DNA of 64,000 bases from Maribellus luteus (GTDB taxonomy: Bacteria; Bacteroidota; Bacteroidia; Bacteroidales; Prolixibacteraceae): the NCBI RefSeq assembly GCF_003576475.1, contig NZ_QWGR01000001.1, forward strand, positions 186,001 to 250,000. The letters run 5' to 3'. Shown piece after piece: positions 34,229 to 42,154 of this stretch. Position 1 is the first letter of the stretch, and each line of letters begins with the position of its first letter. A program made the position numbers and the translations under genes. Below the pieces are notes generated by a model that saw nothing but the letters and a program-made list of their open reading frames with translations, was not told where the DNA came from and did not search any database.

Positions 34229-35101
34229 ATGGTAGACGAGAATGTGTTTTTATCATCCTTCCCGGATGAGCAGGCTTTGTACAACCATTTGCAAAAGATC
34301 AGGCATGTGGCACTGGATATGGATGGAACCATTTACAGGGGAAATACCATATTCCCTTTTACCGGGCAATTTCTGTCAGATCTGAAAGCAATGGGAATCG
34401 GCTATTCATTTTTAACCAATAACCCCTCGAAAAGTACTGCCGACTACCTGGAGCATTTGCGACGAATGGGAATAGTAGCTACGAAAAGCGAGTTATATAC
34501 CACAGCCCAGGCAACAATTGATTATTTGCAGAACAATCATCCGGAAGTAAAACGTTTGTTCATACTGGGAACTCCAAGTATGATCCATGAATTTGAGTTG
34601 GCGGGATTCGTATCTGTTCCCGACGATCCGAAAGAGGAGCCGGATGCAGTTGTAGTCGGTTTCGATTTAACCTTGACATACGATCGCTTGTCGCGTGCTG
34701 CCTGGTGGGTCTCACAAGAAAAACTGTATGTGGCAACCAACCCTGATTATGTTTGTCCGACAGACGAACCGGTTGTATTGGTTGACTGCGGGTCTATTTG
34801 TGCGGCGATTGAAAAGGCGGTAGGTCGTGAGCCCGATAGAGTGTTGGGTAAACCCCAACCCGAAATGCTCAATGGCATTCTGGAACTTCACAACCTGAAA
34901 AGCGAGGAAGTAGCCATGGTTGGCGACCGGATTTATACCGATATTCTGATGGCGCATCGGGCCAATAGTTTAGGAGTGCTTGTATTGTCGGGTGAAGCCA
35001 CAATGGAAGATGCTGAAAAAGCAGCGCCAAAACCCAATCTGGTGACGCCTACGATTGAAACATTTGGCAAATTATTAAAGCTTTCGCGAACAAATCAATA
35101 G
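34229..35101 (+). CDS. HAD-IIA phosphatase, NagD/AraL-like
   Basis: A 290-residue HAD superfamily IIA protein. Motif I is HVALDMDGTIYRGN (nucleophile Asp and acid Asp), motif II SFLTNNPSKST, motif III LGKPQPEM and motif IV MVGDRIYTDI. The cap is of the C2a type, as in NagD, AraL and mammalian glycerol-3-phosphate phosphatase. Likely substrates are small phosphates, such as glycerol phosphates, glycolate phosphate or sugar phosphates. In Bacillus subtilis an AraL-type HAD phosphatase lies beside araM, and the same pairing is seen here with a five-base gap. A role in clearing excess polyol phosphate, or in removing toxic by-products, is plausible. It is cytoplasmic, with no signal peptide. Confidence 0.88.
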   Translation: MVDENVFLSSFPDEQALYNHLQKIRHVALDMDGTIYRGNTIFPFTGQFLSDLKAMGIGYSFLTNNPSKSTADYLEHLRRMGIVATKSELYTTAQATIDYLQNNHPEVKRLFILGTPSMIHEFELAGFVSVPDDPKEEPDAVVVGFDLTLTYDRLSRAAWWVSQEKLYVATNPDYVCPTDEPVVLVDCGSICAAIEKAVGREPDRVLGKPQPEMLNGILELHNLKSEEVAMVGDRIYTDILMAHRANSLGVLVLSGEATMEDAEKAAPKPNLVTPTIETFGKLLKLSRTNQ

Positions 35102-35137
35102 AAGTGACAGAACCAAATAGAACTACAAATTAAAACG

Positions 35138-36475
35138 ATGACGAATATATTGAGTTTTCTCAGGCCGGCTCCGGAAAAAGAGCAGACCATTACTGATAAA
35201 AGTGAGTTGAATGCCAAATACAAGTATTGGCGCACGCGGGTGTTGTACACCACTATGATTGGCTATGTGATGTTTTATTTTGTTCGGAAAAACATCTCGA
35301 TTGCAATGCCTGCCATTGAAGCGGATCTGGGAATTTCAAAGGCAGATCTGGGGCTTTTCCTGACTCTGCATGGAGTGGTGTACGGGATTTCAAAATTTGT
35401 GAATGGCTTTTTTGGAGACCAAACCAACCCGCGGTATTTTATGGCACTGGGCCTGTTCTTTTCTGCTTGCATGAGTTTGCTTTTTGGCTTAAGTAGCGGT
35501 GTATTGGCCTTTGGTATTTTCTGGTTGCTGAATGGCTGGTTTCAGGGGATGGGTTTTCCTCCTTGTGCCAACACTTTAACCAACTGGTTCGCCCCTTCCG
35601 AGCGGGGGGTTAAATTCGCCATCTGGAATACTTCGCACTCTGTTGGGGCTGCGTTGGTTTTAGTGCTAAACAGCTTTTTGGTGGTATACGACTGGCGTTA
35701 CTGTTTCATCGTACCGGCTGCTTTGGCGTTTGTGGGGGTACTGTTTCTTCTGAATCGTCATCGCGACAGACCTGAGTCACTGGGGCTTCCATCTGTTGAA
35801 GTGTATAAAAACGAAGAAGCAGAAGTGAAGTCGGAGGAAGGCGAGAAAAAGAAAGGCGATTTCAAGCGCTTTATACGGAAACATGTTTTTGGCAACCCGG
35901 CCATTTGGTTTCTTTGTTTTGCTAACTTCTTTTTGTACACCATTCGCTATGCCATTCTGGATTGGGGACCAACTTTTCTGACCGAAATGAAGGATGTGGA
36001 GCTACAGAAAGCCGGCTGGCTGGTGGCTGGTTACGAAGGATTCGGGATTTTGGGAATGCTTTCGAGTGGGTGGATGATGGACAAAGTTTTTAAAGGCCGC
36101 GGTGGTCGTGCTGCCCTTATTTATATGCTGATTTGTTCAATAGCCGTTTTCTTCTTCTGGAAATTGCCCAACGAAAGTCCGTTCTTTTACGGCATCCTGC
36201 TTTGCATTGTGGGCTTCTTTATTTACGGGCCGCAGGCACTGGTCGGAATTATTGCTGCCAACCTGGCAACAAAGAAAGCCGCGGCTACTGCCATCGGGCT
36301 TACCGGCCTGTTTGCTTACTTAAGTACCGTATTGTCAGGCTGGGGATTGGGTTACCTGGTAACCCACTATGGTTGGTCTCTGGGCTTCCTTATTCTGGTC
36401 GTTTCCGGTATTGCGGCTACCATTTTCTTTGCTTTTACCTGGAATTCCGGATACATAGAAGAAAAAACAGCTTGA
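35138..36475 (+). CDS. glpT: GlpT/UhpT-type organophosphate:phosphate antiporter (MFS, OPA family)
   Basis: A 445-residue MFS protein of the organophosphate:phosphate antiporter family. N-terminal YVMFYFVRKNISIAMPAIE is typical (GlpT and UhpT have a matching Y-x-x-R-K element with a phosphate-binding Arg). The second Arg region lies at FFLYTIRYAILDWGPTFLTE, again a family hallmark. GMGFPPCANTLTNWFAPSERG matches the OPA signature. It exchanges external glycerol-3-phosphate (or another organophosphate) for internal phosphate across the inner membrane. A charged loop of about 35 residues (EEAEVKSEEGEKKKG) joins the two halves. Gene order after AraM and HAD phosphatase supports glycerol phosphate as the substrate; UhpC-type sugar phosphate specificity remains possible. 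Confidence 0.88.
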   Translation: MTNILSFLRPAPEKEQTITDKSELNAKYKYWRTRVLYTTMIGYVMFYFVRKNISIAMPAIEADLGISKADLGLFLTLHGVVYGISKFVNGFFGDQTNPRYFMALGLFFSACMSLLFGLSSGVLAFGIFWLLNGWFQGMGFPPCANTLTNWFAPSERGVKFAIWNTSHSVGAALVLVLNSFLVVYDWRYCFIVPAALAFVGVLFLLNRHRDRPESLGLPSVEVYKNEEAEVKSEEGEKKKGDFKRFIRKHVFGNPAIWFLCFANFFLYTIRYAILDWGPTFLTEMKDVELQKAGWLVAGYEGFGILGMLSSGWMMDKVFKGRGGRAALIYMLICSIAVFFFWKLPNESPFFYGILLCIVGFFIYGPQALVGIIAANLATKKAAATAIGLTGLFAYLSTVLSGWGLGYLVTHYGWSLGFLILVVSGIAATIFFAFTWNSGYIEEKTA

Positions 36476-36510
36476 TAAGTACAATGATTGTCAACTAAAA
36501 ACGAAGAACA

Positions 36511-37188
36511 ATGAAGAAAAGATTTATTCGCTTACTGATCATAATTATAGCCTTTTCAGGAGTGAAAGCGTCGTTGGCGCAGGAGCAAAAGTATTCCGTT
36601 TATTGGGAGCGCCGGGCCAGCTTGTTTGAAAACCTGCCAACCAGTAAAAAAGATATTATTTTTCTGGGAAACAGTATCACTGACGGGGCCGAATGGGCCG
36701 AGCTTTTTGACAATCCCCGGGTAAAAAACAGGGGAATAAGCGGAGATATTACACAGGGGGTATTAGATCGTTTGGATCCCATTGTTGACGGAAAGCCTGC
36801 CAAGCTTTTTCTGTTGATCGGAATTAACGATGTTTCGCGCGGTATTTCGGCCGATTCCATTGTGGGTAGCATTCGTTTAATCATTGAACGATTTCAGCAG
36901 GAAAGTCCTAAAACGCGCATTTACCTGCAAAGTGTACTGCCCGTTAACGATGCGTTTGATAACTACAAAAAACATGTTTCGCGGTGGGAGATGGTGCCCG
37001 GAATAAATGAAAAACTGAAGGCGCTTGCCTTGGATAAGAATATTACTTACATCGACCTTTTCAGTCATTTTACGGATGAGTCGGGGGCAAAACTAAATCC
37101 CGGCTATACAAACGACGGACTGCATTTGATGGGCGAAGGGTATTTAAAATGGAAAGAATTAGTTGAGCCACATGTAAATAATAAGTAA
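36511..37188 (+). CDS. secreted SGNH/GDSL hydrolase
   Basis: A 225-residue GDSL-family hydrolase with an N-terminal signal peptide (LLIIIIAFSGVKASLA). The SGNH blocks are clear: FLGNSITDG with nucleophile Ser, RGISGD with Gly, IGINDVSRG with Asn, and NDGLHLMGEGY with the Asp-x-x-His pair. It would remove an ester (for example acetyl or another acyl) from a sugar or polyol in the periplasm. It is last in the permease operon, 35 bases after glpT, and is followed by a terminator. In the teichoic-acid hypothesis it could remove D-alanyl or acetyl esters, which is speculation. Confidence 0.88.
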   Translation: MKKRFIRLLIIIIAFSGVKASLAQEQKYSVYWERRASLFENLPTSKKDIIFLGNSITDGAEWAELFDNPRVKNRGISGDITQGVLDRLDPIVDGKPAKLFLLIGINDVSRGISADSIVGSIRLIIERFQQESPKTRIYLQSVLPVNDAFDNYKKHVSRWEMVPGINEKLKALALDKNITYIDLFSHFTDESGAKLNPGYTNDGLHLMGEGYLKWKELVEPHVNNK

Positions 37189-37212
37189 TTAGTTTTTAAC
37201 AGTTTGTTTGTA

Positions 37213-37254
37213 ACGGGTTATTTGCACTGGTTGCAGATAGCCCGTTTTGTTTTA
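37213..37254 (+). terminator. intrinsic terminator of the permease operon
   Basis: ACGGGTTAT (37213-37221) pairs with ATAGCCCGT (37237-37245), one G-U pair included, and is followed by a T-rich run (TTTGTTTTA). It lies 25 bases after the SGNH hydrolase stop, at the expected end of the operon. Confidence 0.7.
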
Positions 37255-37266
37255 TGTTACTTCTCC

Positions 37267-37400
37267 TGTTAGAGAGCTTCCCGCTCTCTTAGCCGGCAAC
37301 ACGTAGTTTTTTCGAGCGAAGCGGACGCAGCCTTGGGCTCGGAAATGCCTTCCTCGTGTTTACTCTTTGTGCCAAAACAAAGAGTAAAATCCGGCTGATA
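37267..37400. other. compact multi-stem structured intergenic element
   Basis: Several nested inverted repeats sit within about 130 bases. They are AGAGAGC/GCTCTCT (37271-37277, 37283-37289); an outer AGCCGG/CCGGCT (37291-37296, 37391-37396); AACACG/CGTGTT (37298-37303, 37355-37360); CGAGC/GCTCG (37313-37317, 37337-37341); and TTTACTCTTTGT/ACAAAGAGTAAA (37359-37370, 37377-37388), a perfect 12-base stem with loop GCCAAA. The region is GC-richer than the flanks and non-coding. The folding pattern is that of a branched RNA or of a dispersed intergenic repeat. I cannot say which, and no second copy is present in this window. Confidence 0.6.
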
Positions 37401-37766
37401 AGCCAAAGATTGTAATGACGGAGTACTTTGCCGATTGGTGCAGCCTGTTTTTACAAGTCGGTTTAGTACGAAATTTTATTGAATATTATTGTAAGGGAGA
37501 AGTATTGCTTGGCTGATTTTAACTTTTTTGCTGAAAATCATTCCGTTTCCTCTTTTGGGTATTTGATAAAGAGAAAAATTCTTCTCTCTTTTCAGCAAAA
37601 ACACTTATGGTATTCACGCAAACATTGTATTCTCACATGCAAACTAAGTATTAGCGAGGGACAAAAACTTGGTCTATTTTTGAACGTGTTAAAACGATTG
37701 AAAAGATAGGTCCTGTATTATTTTCAGGACGTCAATAATCCGTTAGGAACCTGTAATAGTAAGAGT
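37401..37766. other. remaining gap upstream of the DUF2264 gene, with a 13-bp inverted repeat
   Basis: The gap holds a perfect inverted repeat TTTTTGCTGAAAA (37525-37537) and TTTTCAGCAAAAA (37589-37601) around a 51-base spacer. The spacer contains AAAGAGA, able to pair with TCTCTTT beside the right arm. An exact TAnnTTTG box, TATTTTTG, at 37675-37682 could be the -7 element for the next gene. A 76-codon frame here (37479-37709) has no recognisable feature and is not called. Confidence 0.45.
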
Positions 37767-39821
37767 ATGCAAAACGCATTTAAAGTAAAAGACCCCGATT
37801 TTGAATTGAGCCCGCTTACGGGAATGACCAAACAGCACTATATTGATTTGGCCAAATACATGCTGGAGCGGGCTTTTACGCATATCGACAGTATTGAAAC
37901 GCCGCTGAATTTTCCAATTATTCCGGGTAAAACATATCCGCAACCCAATGCGCCCGACTGGCGCTACCGTTCGGCAGAGTTTGAGGCGCTGGAAAGAACC
38001 TTTACCCTGGCGGGGCCGCTTATTCATGTCGATCCGGAAACGACCATCAACGGAATCAACCTGAGAGATTATTATTGCTTGCAGTTGTTCCGGGCTTTCA
38101 CTCCCGGAAATATAAATTCCTTGCCGTTTCCGGAAGATCTGCCCGATTCAAATTACCAGTTTACCTGCGAATTTGGAGGGCTGTTTAAAACATTGCTCCT
38201 GATGCCCGACACCGTCTGGAATCATTTTACGGAAGAGCAAAAAGCCGAAATGATTCCGACCATTTCGAAATGGGCCCACCACCGGACTACGCAAAACAAC
38301 TGGCGTATTTTTAACATTGTTACTTTGTCGTTTCTGAAGAAATATGGCTATGAAATCGACGACGATTTGCTGAAAAGTCATTTGATGTGGGTGGCATCGT
38401 ATCATTCCGGAGATGGTTGGTACCTCGAACAAACCTATAATTACTACTCCATAAGTTTGTTTATTGTGTACACTACTATCTGGAACCGGACTTTTGGCGA
38501 CGAATATTACCCTGAGATTGCCGGGATTATTGAGAATTCAGCCAAAAAACTGATGGAATCGATTACGAGCTTTTTCGGCCGTGATGGTTACATCAATATG
38601 TGGTCGCGAAGCATTTGTTACCGGACCTGGGTTTCCGGAGCTTTCCCGGTGGCTTTTATGCTGAAGGAAGAAACAACGCTCGATGCGGGTTGGGCACGTC
38701 GTTTATGTTCGGGATCATTGTTGCAGTTTGTAACGCGCGAAGAGTTTTTCTGCAACGATGTTCCAAGCCTCGGTTTTTACGGGCAGAAAGAATACATGGT
38801 TCAAAACTATAGTTGCGCCGGCAGCCCGTTTTTAATGTTCCTGCCGTTTATTTGCCTGGCTTTGCCCGACGATTCGCCATTCTGGACAGCCAAAGAAAAC
38901 GAGGGCATGTGGGAAACATTGGGAGATGCTTCGCACAAAGTAGTGTTGGAAAGTCCGGGGTTGGTATTGGTAAATCACGGGAAAACCGGCGCTTCCGAGA
39001 TTATTCCGGGCAAGGTTTATTACGACGATCCCAACTATTCAAAACTGGTTTACAACACGCATTTTCCCTGGGAAGATCACGACCCGCAAGGCGGAACATC
39101 GATGGAATACAGTTACCGAAGCCAGGACCCGAGGGACGTTCGCGGCGACGATGTGAATTTCTATTTAACGGGGCTAACGGTGGCAAACGATTCGGAAAAG
39201 AACCGGGCTTTCACGATTTCGCAAAGCATGTTTTTTAATGGGGTGGAAGAAGGCGTTTTATACCGGCAGGCCATTATGCGCAAACCACCCAATAACGGGG
39301 TTGGTTACATCATCGATCTTGCTGAAATAACGCTTCCAGGGGGGCTTATCCGCGTAGACCGCTCGCGCCTGGCTTTTGAGTACGAGCTTACTTTGGGGCA
39401 TTTTGGCCTTCCGCATTTAAACGGAAAACAAGCAGAAGTGAAACAGTTTGAAATGAACGGACGCAAGATTATAACCGCGAAGATTGAAGGACGGCAGGTT
39501 GCTTTGATTTGCTATTCTGGCTGGGATAGTTTGCATTCGCTGGTACATGCCAACCGAAATGCCGAGGCAGACGAAAGCACCGTGATTTACGTCCGTAAAA
39601 AGCGAATGGAGAAAAATCCGCCCATGGAGCTGATGGTTGTGGCCATGCTTCATAAAACAACCGATAGCGAATGGACAGAGGAGGAATTGTCGCCCATAAA
39701 AGAACTGAACGTTATGGATATCACCCCCGGGCTGGCACCGCTGGGAGCTTCCATTACCCTAAATAATGGCGAAAAATACCTGGTCGATTTTAAAAACATT
39801 GATGGTAAACGTTCGTGTTAG
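37767..39821 (+). CDS. DUF2264 family protein (probable glycan-active, cytoplasmic)
   Basis: A 684-residue DUF2264 protein without a signal peptide. The N-terminal two thirds form an (alpha/alpha)-type helical barrel with many aromatic residues and His (for example NNWRIFNIVTLSFLKKYGY, GDGWYLEQTYNYYS, YINMWSRSICYRTW). The C-terminal third is beta-rich. DUF2264 proteins are frequent in PULs. I recall members described as exo-acting uronidase-type glycosidases (GH154), but cannot verify that for this one. With no export signal it would act on imported oligosaccharides in the cytoplasm. It is a single gene between a structured intergenic region and a strong hairpin, beside the second ECF/SusCD cassette, and may serve that PUL. 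Confidence 0.8.
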   Translation: MQNAFKVKDPDFELSPLTGMTKQHYIDLAKYMLERAFTHIDSIETPLNFPIIPGKTYPQPNAPDWRYRSAEFEALERTFTLAGPLIHVDPETTINGINLRDYYCLQLFRAFTPGNINSLPFPEDLPDSNYQFTCEFGGLFKTLLLMPDTVWNHFTEEQKAEMIPTISKWAHHRTTQNNWRIFNIVTLSFLKKYGYEIDDDLLKSHLMWVASYHSGDGWYLEQTYNYYSISLFIVYTTIWNRTFGDEYYPEIAGIIENSAKKLMESITSFFGRDGYINMWSRSICYRTWVSGAFPVAFMLKEETTLDAGWARRLCSGSLLQFVTREEFFCNDVPSLGFYGQKEYMVQNYSCAGSPFLMFLPFICLALPDDSPFWTAKENEGMWETLGDASHKVVLESPGLVLVNHGKTGASEIIPGKVYYDDPNYSKLVYNTHFPWEDHDPQGGTSMEYSYRSQDPRDVRGDDVNFYLTGLTVANDSEKNRAFTISQSMFFNGVEEGVLYRQAIMRKPPNNGVGYIIDLAEITLPGGLIRVDRSRLAFEYELTLGHFGLPHLNGKQAEVKQFEMNGRKIITAKIEGRQVALICYSGWDSLHSLVHANRNAEADESTVIYVRKKRMEKNPPMELMVVAMLHKTTDSEWTEEELSPIKELNVMDITPGLAPLGASITLNNGEKYLVDFKNIDGKRSC

Positions 39822-39881
39822 TTTGTGGAATCGCAGATTGATTCTTGCTTGGCGGACGGTTTGAAATGGTTTTATTGTTAT

Positions 39882-39955
39882 GACGTTTTACCTGGAGTGA
39901 AGGATTTGGTTCGTGCATTTTCAAGAATCAAATCCTTCACTATCAAACGTCTTTT
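39882..39955. terminator. long two-part hairpin after the DUF2264 gene
   Basis: An inner stem AGTGAAGGATTTG (39896-39908) pairs perfectly with CAAATCCTTCACT (39929-39941). An outer stem GACGTTT (39882-39888) pairs with AAACGTC (39945-39951) and TTTT follows. The structure is long for a terminator but well placed, 60 bases after the stop codon. Confidence 0.6.
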
Positions 39956-40221
39956 AATGCTTCTCATTGGCAGTCTCACAGAAATTTTATCACCCCTGTC
40001 ACCATGATTATTGTCCCCAAAAAAACATAAATATTCAAAGACGAAGAAATCACTGATTAAAAAGAAATCTGTATTTTCGTGAAGGTCGAACCCGCGAGAA
40101 ATAGAATGATTCCTTTGATTCTGTTAATGTATGGCTTAAGTAGGCCGGGATGGAAGTTGTACAAACGTAGTAACAAGGGAATGTATCTTTAATTCGACAT
40201 TTTTGTGGTTTAAACAAATGT
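39956..40221. other. upstream region of the first ECF sigma gene
   Basis: About 265 AT-rich bases without a supported gene. A near-match to the -7 box (TATCTTTA, close to 40184) precedes the sigma gene by about 40 bases, but no good -33 element is spaced correctly. I see no repeat or strong hairpin. Confidence 0.4.
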
Positions 40222-40821
40222 GTGACTGAATTGAGGGAATATAGCGAACATAATTTTAAGACAATTAATCGTTTGAAAGAAGGTGATCTGCTTGCTTTCG
40301 ACGAAATTTATTTACGTTATAGTAACCGACTCTTCTGCTTTGTTTTAAAGTTGATAAAACAGGAGCAGGATGCAGAAGAGATAGTTCAGGAAGTTTTTTT
40401 AAAACTATGGCGGTCAAGAGATAAGATAGATCTGCACACTTCTTTCGATTCTTTCGTGTTTACCATAGCCTATAACCATACCATGAGTATGCTCCGGAAA
40501 CGCGTGCATGAGCAAAAATACCTGAATCACCTGGCTGGTTTACAACGTATTGCCGAGGCAGAGGACATCATCGATGAATTAACTTTCCAGGAAATTCAGG
40601 GGCGTTATCTTCGCCTTCTGGAACAGTTGAGTCCACGGCAACGGGAAGTATTTTTGCTAAGCAGGGACGAAAAACTTACCTACAAAGAGATCGCCGGGAG
40701 GCTTGATATTTCGGTCAATACGGTAGAAATTCACATGACCAAGGCTCTTCGGTTTATGAAAGATAACCTGGGAAAGTCGCTGGTTGCGAATTCATTATTC
40801 ATTAGTTTGTTTATTTGTTAA
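40222..40821 (+). CDS. ECF-type RNA polymerase sigma factor (PUL 2)
   Basis: A 199-residue ECF sigma factor beginning at a GTG (40222). Region 2 is seen in FDEIYLRYSNRLFCFVLKLIKQEQDAEEIVQEVFLKLW (read in two parts), and region 4 in LSPRQREVFLLSRDEKLTYKEIAGRLDISVNTVEIHM. The C-terminal extension FISLFIC is common in Bacteroidota sigma factors paired with FecR. It directs polymerase to the downstream SusCD operon once released by its FecR partner, encoded about 125 bases downstream. GTG is the first in-frame start after an upstream stop, and no ATG lies closer to the conserved domain. Confidence 0.92.
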   Translation: MTELREYSEHNFKTINRLKEGDLLAFDEIYLRYSNRLFCFVLKLIKQEQDAEEIVQEVFLKLWRSRDKIDLHTSFDSFVFTIAYNHTMSMLRKRVHEQKYLNHLAGLQRIAEAEDIIDELTFQEIQGRYLRLLEQLSPRQREVFLLSRDEKLTYKEIAGRLDISVNTVEIHMTKALRFMKDNLGKSLVANSLFISLFIC

Positions 40822-40947
40822 AAAATTCGGATTCCGAATAGGGGTATTTCTTCTCTTAAGCGTATCACTTTTAAAATAAGTCCAAAGATGGCACCATTTA
40901 GCTTAGGCGGATGTGCCCTTTGGCCGGTGGAGGACCTTTTGAGCAAG

Positions 40948-42018
40948 ATGAGAAAAGAATTATTACACAAGTATTTAAATGATCAATGCACTTCTGAAGA
41001 GTTGAAAGAAGTGATTGCCTGGGTGAAGTCGAAAGAATGGAGCGGTACAGCCGAACAGGAGTTGTACAGCGAGTGGAAAAATACGGACGGGGTTGTTTCA
41101 AGCCAGAATGCAAATGAACGTTTTAATCGTTTGCTCGACAAAATTCACCATAACATCAATATCGAACATGCCTCTTTTGTTCGCAAAATGCAGCGAAAAA
41201 AAGTGCTTAACCGGATTACACAGGTAGCTGCCATAGCCATGCTCCCGATGTTGGCATTTTTGCTGTACACTTTCTCGCGGCATAATTTTGAAATCAGTTC
41301 GCTGGTTGCCATGCAAAACGACACGCTTGAAATTATTGCCCCCATTGGATCAAAAACAAATTTTGTTCTTTCTGATGGTTCTCAGGTATTCTTGAATAAT
41401 GGAAGTAAGCTGCGTTACCCGTTGCGCTTCATGGACAATAAAAGAGATATTTTTTTAAGCGGGGAGGCTTATTTTGTTGTGGCTCATGACGAGAAACGGC
41501 CATTCAGGGTTAAAACCAGAAATCTGAACATTACTGCACTCGGAACCGAATTTAATGTGTTTGCTTATCCCGATGAAATCAGCACGGAAGCAACATTGGT
41601 GGAGGGGAAGGTCGCAGTTGAGAAAGTTCTGAAATCAGGGGAAACACAGTTTATTGGTGAAATGGAGCCCAATGAACAGATTAGTTATAATCGGATAACA
41701 GATAAGGTGTATTCCCATCATGGCGATATTGATAAGTACATTGCCTGGCGGGAAGGAAAACTGATTTTTAAAAATGAAAGCATCGAAGAAATCGCTCATC
41801 GTTTGAGTCGGTGGTACAACGTAGATATTGAACTTACTGACAAGCGGGTTAAGCAGTTTACCTACACGGCTACTTTTATTGATGAAACACTGCCACAAGT
41901 GCTGGAGTTGCTTCAGATTGCGACCCCGATCAGTTATACGATCCACCCCCGGAAAGAATTGCCTGACGGAACTTTTATAAAACAGAAAGTGACAATAGGA
42001 TTCAACGAAAGAAAATAA
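40948..42018 (+). CDS. FecR-type anti-sigma factor (PUL 2)
   Basis: A 356-residue FecR protein from the ATG at 40948; the frame extends 20 codons upstream but that N-terminus does not fit the family. Order of parts: cytoplasmic N-terminal helical domain that binds sigma, one membrane segment (VAAIAMLPMLAFLLYTF, near residues 93-109), the periplasmic FecR domain (IIAPIGSKTNFVLSDGSQVFL, GEAYFVVAHDEKRPF, and ALGTEFNVFAY), and a C-terminal DUF4974 domain (LIFKNESIEEIAHRLSRWYNV). It holds the sigma factor until the STN domain of the cognate SusC signals substrate uptake. Confidence 0.92.
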   Translation: MRKELLHKYLNDQCTSEELKEVIAWVKSKEWSGTAEQELYSEWKNTDGVVSSQNANERFNRLLDKIHHNINIEHASFVRKMQRKKVLNRITQVAAIAMLPMLAFLLYTFSRHNFEISSLVAMQNDTLEIIAPIGSKTNFVLSDGSQVFLNNGSKLRYPLRFMDNKRDIFLSGEAYFVVAHDEKRPFRVKTRNLNITALGTEFNVFAYPDEISTEATLVEGKVAVEKVLKSGETQFIGEMEPNEQISYNRITDKVYSHHGDIDKYIAWREGKLIFKNESIEEIAHRLSRWYNVDIELTDKRVKQFTYTATFIDETLPQVLELLQIATPISYTIHPRKELPDGTFIKQKVTIGFNERK

Positions 42019-42029
42019 AGCTTATAAAC

Positions 42030-42125
42030 CTAACATAATTGCCTATGTAAAATCTTCTCTAAAAAAAGCAGGACAATGCGCCAACACTGTCCTGCCAAGC
42101 ATTAAAAAATCCCTCGCCAAAGGGA
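42030..42125 (+). promoter_or_regulatory. FecR-SusC intergenic leader with hairpins (PUL 2)
   Basis: The gap before SusC contains TTGCCTATG (42039-42047), an A-run followed by the hairpin GCAGGACA/TGTCCTGC (42068-42075, 42088-42095), then a small TCCCT/AGGGA hairpin (42110-42125). TTGCCTATG, A-run and hairpin recur in the same order before the SusC at 50150. It is probably the leader or promoter zone of the SusCD transcript, possibly sigma-factor dependent. Confidence 0.5.
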
Positions 42126-42154
42126 AGTTTCTAAACTTAAATCACGTCAAAAGT

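Noticed and set aside
37479-37709. 76-codon plus-strand frame in the gap before the DUF2264 gene
   Set aside because: It spans the 13-bp inverted repeat and a promoter-like box, and the composition is not protein-like.
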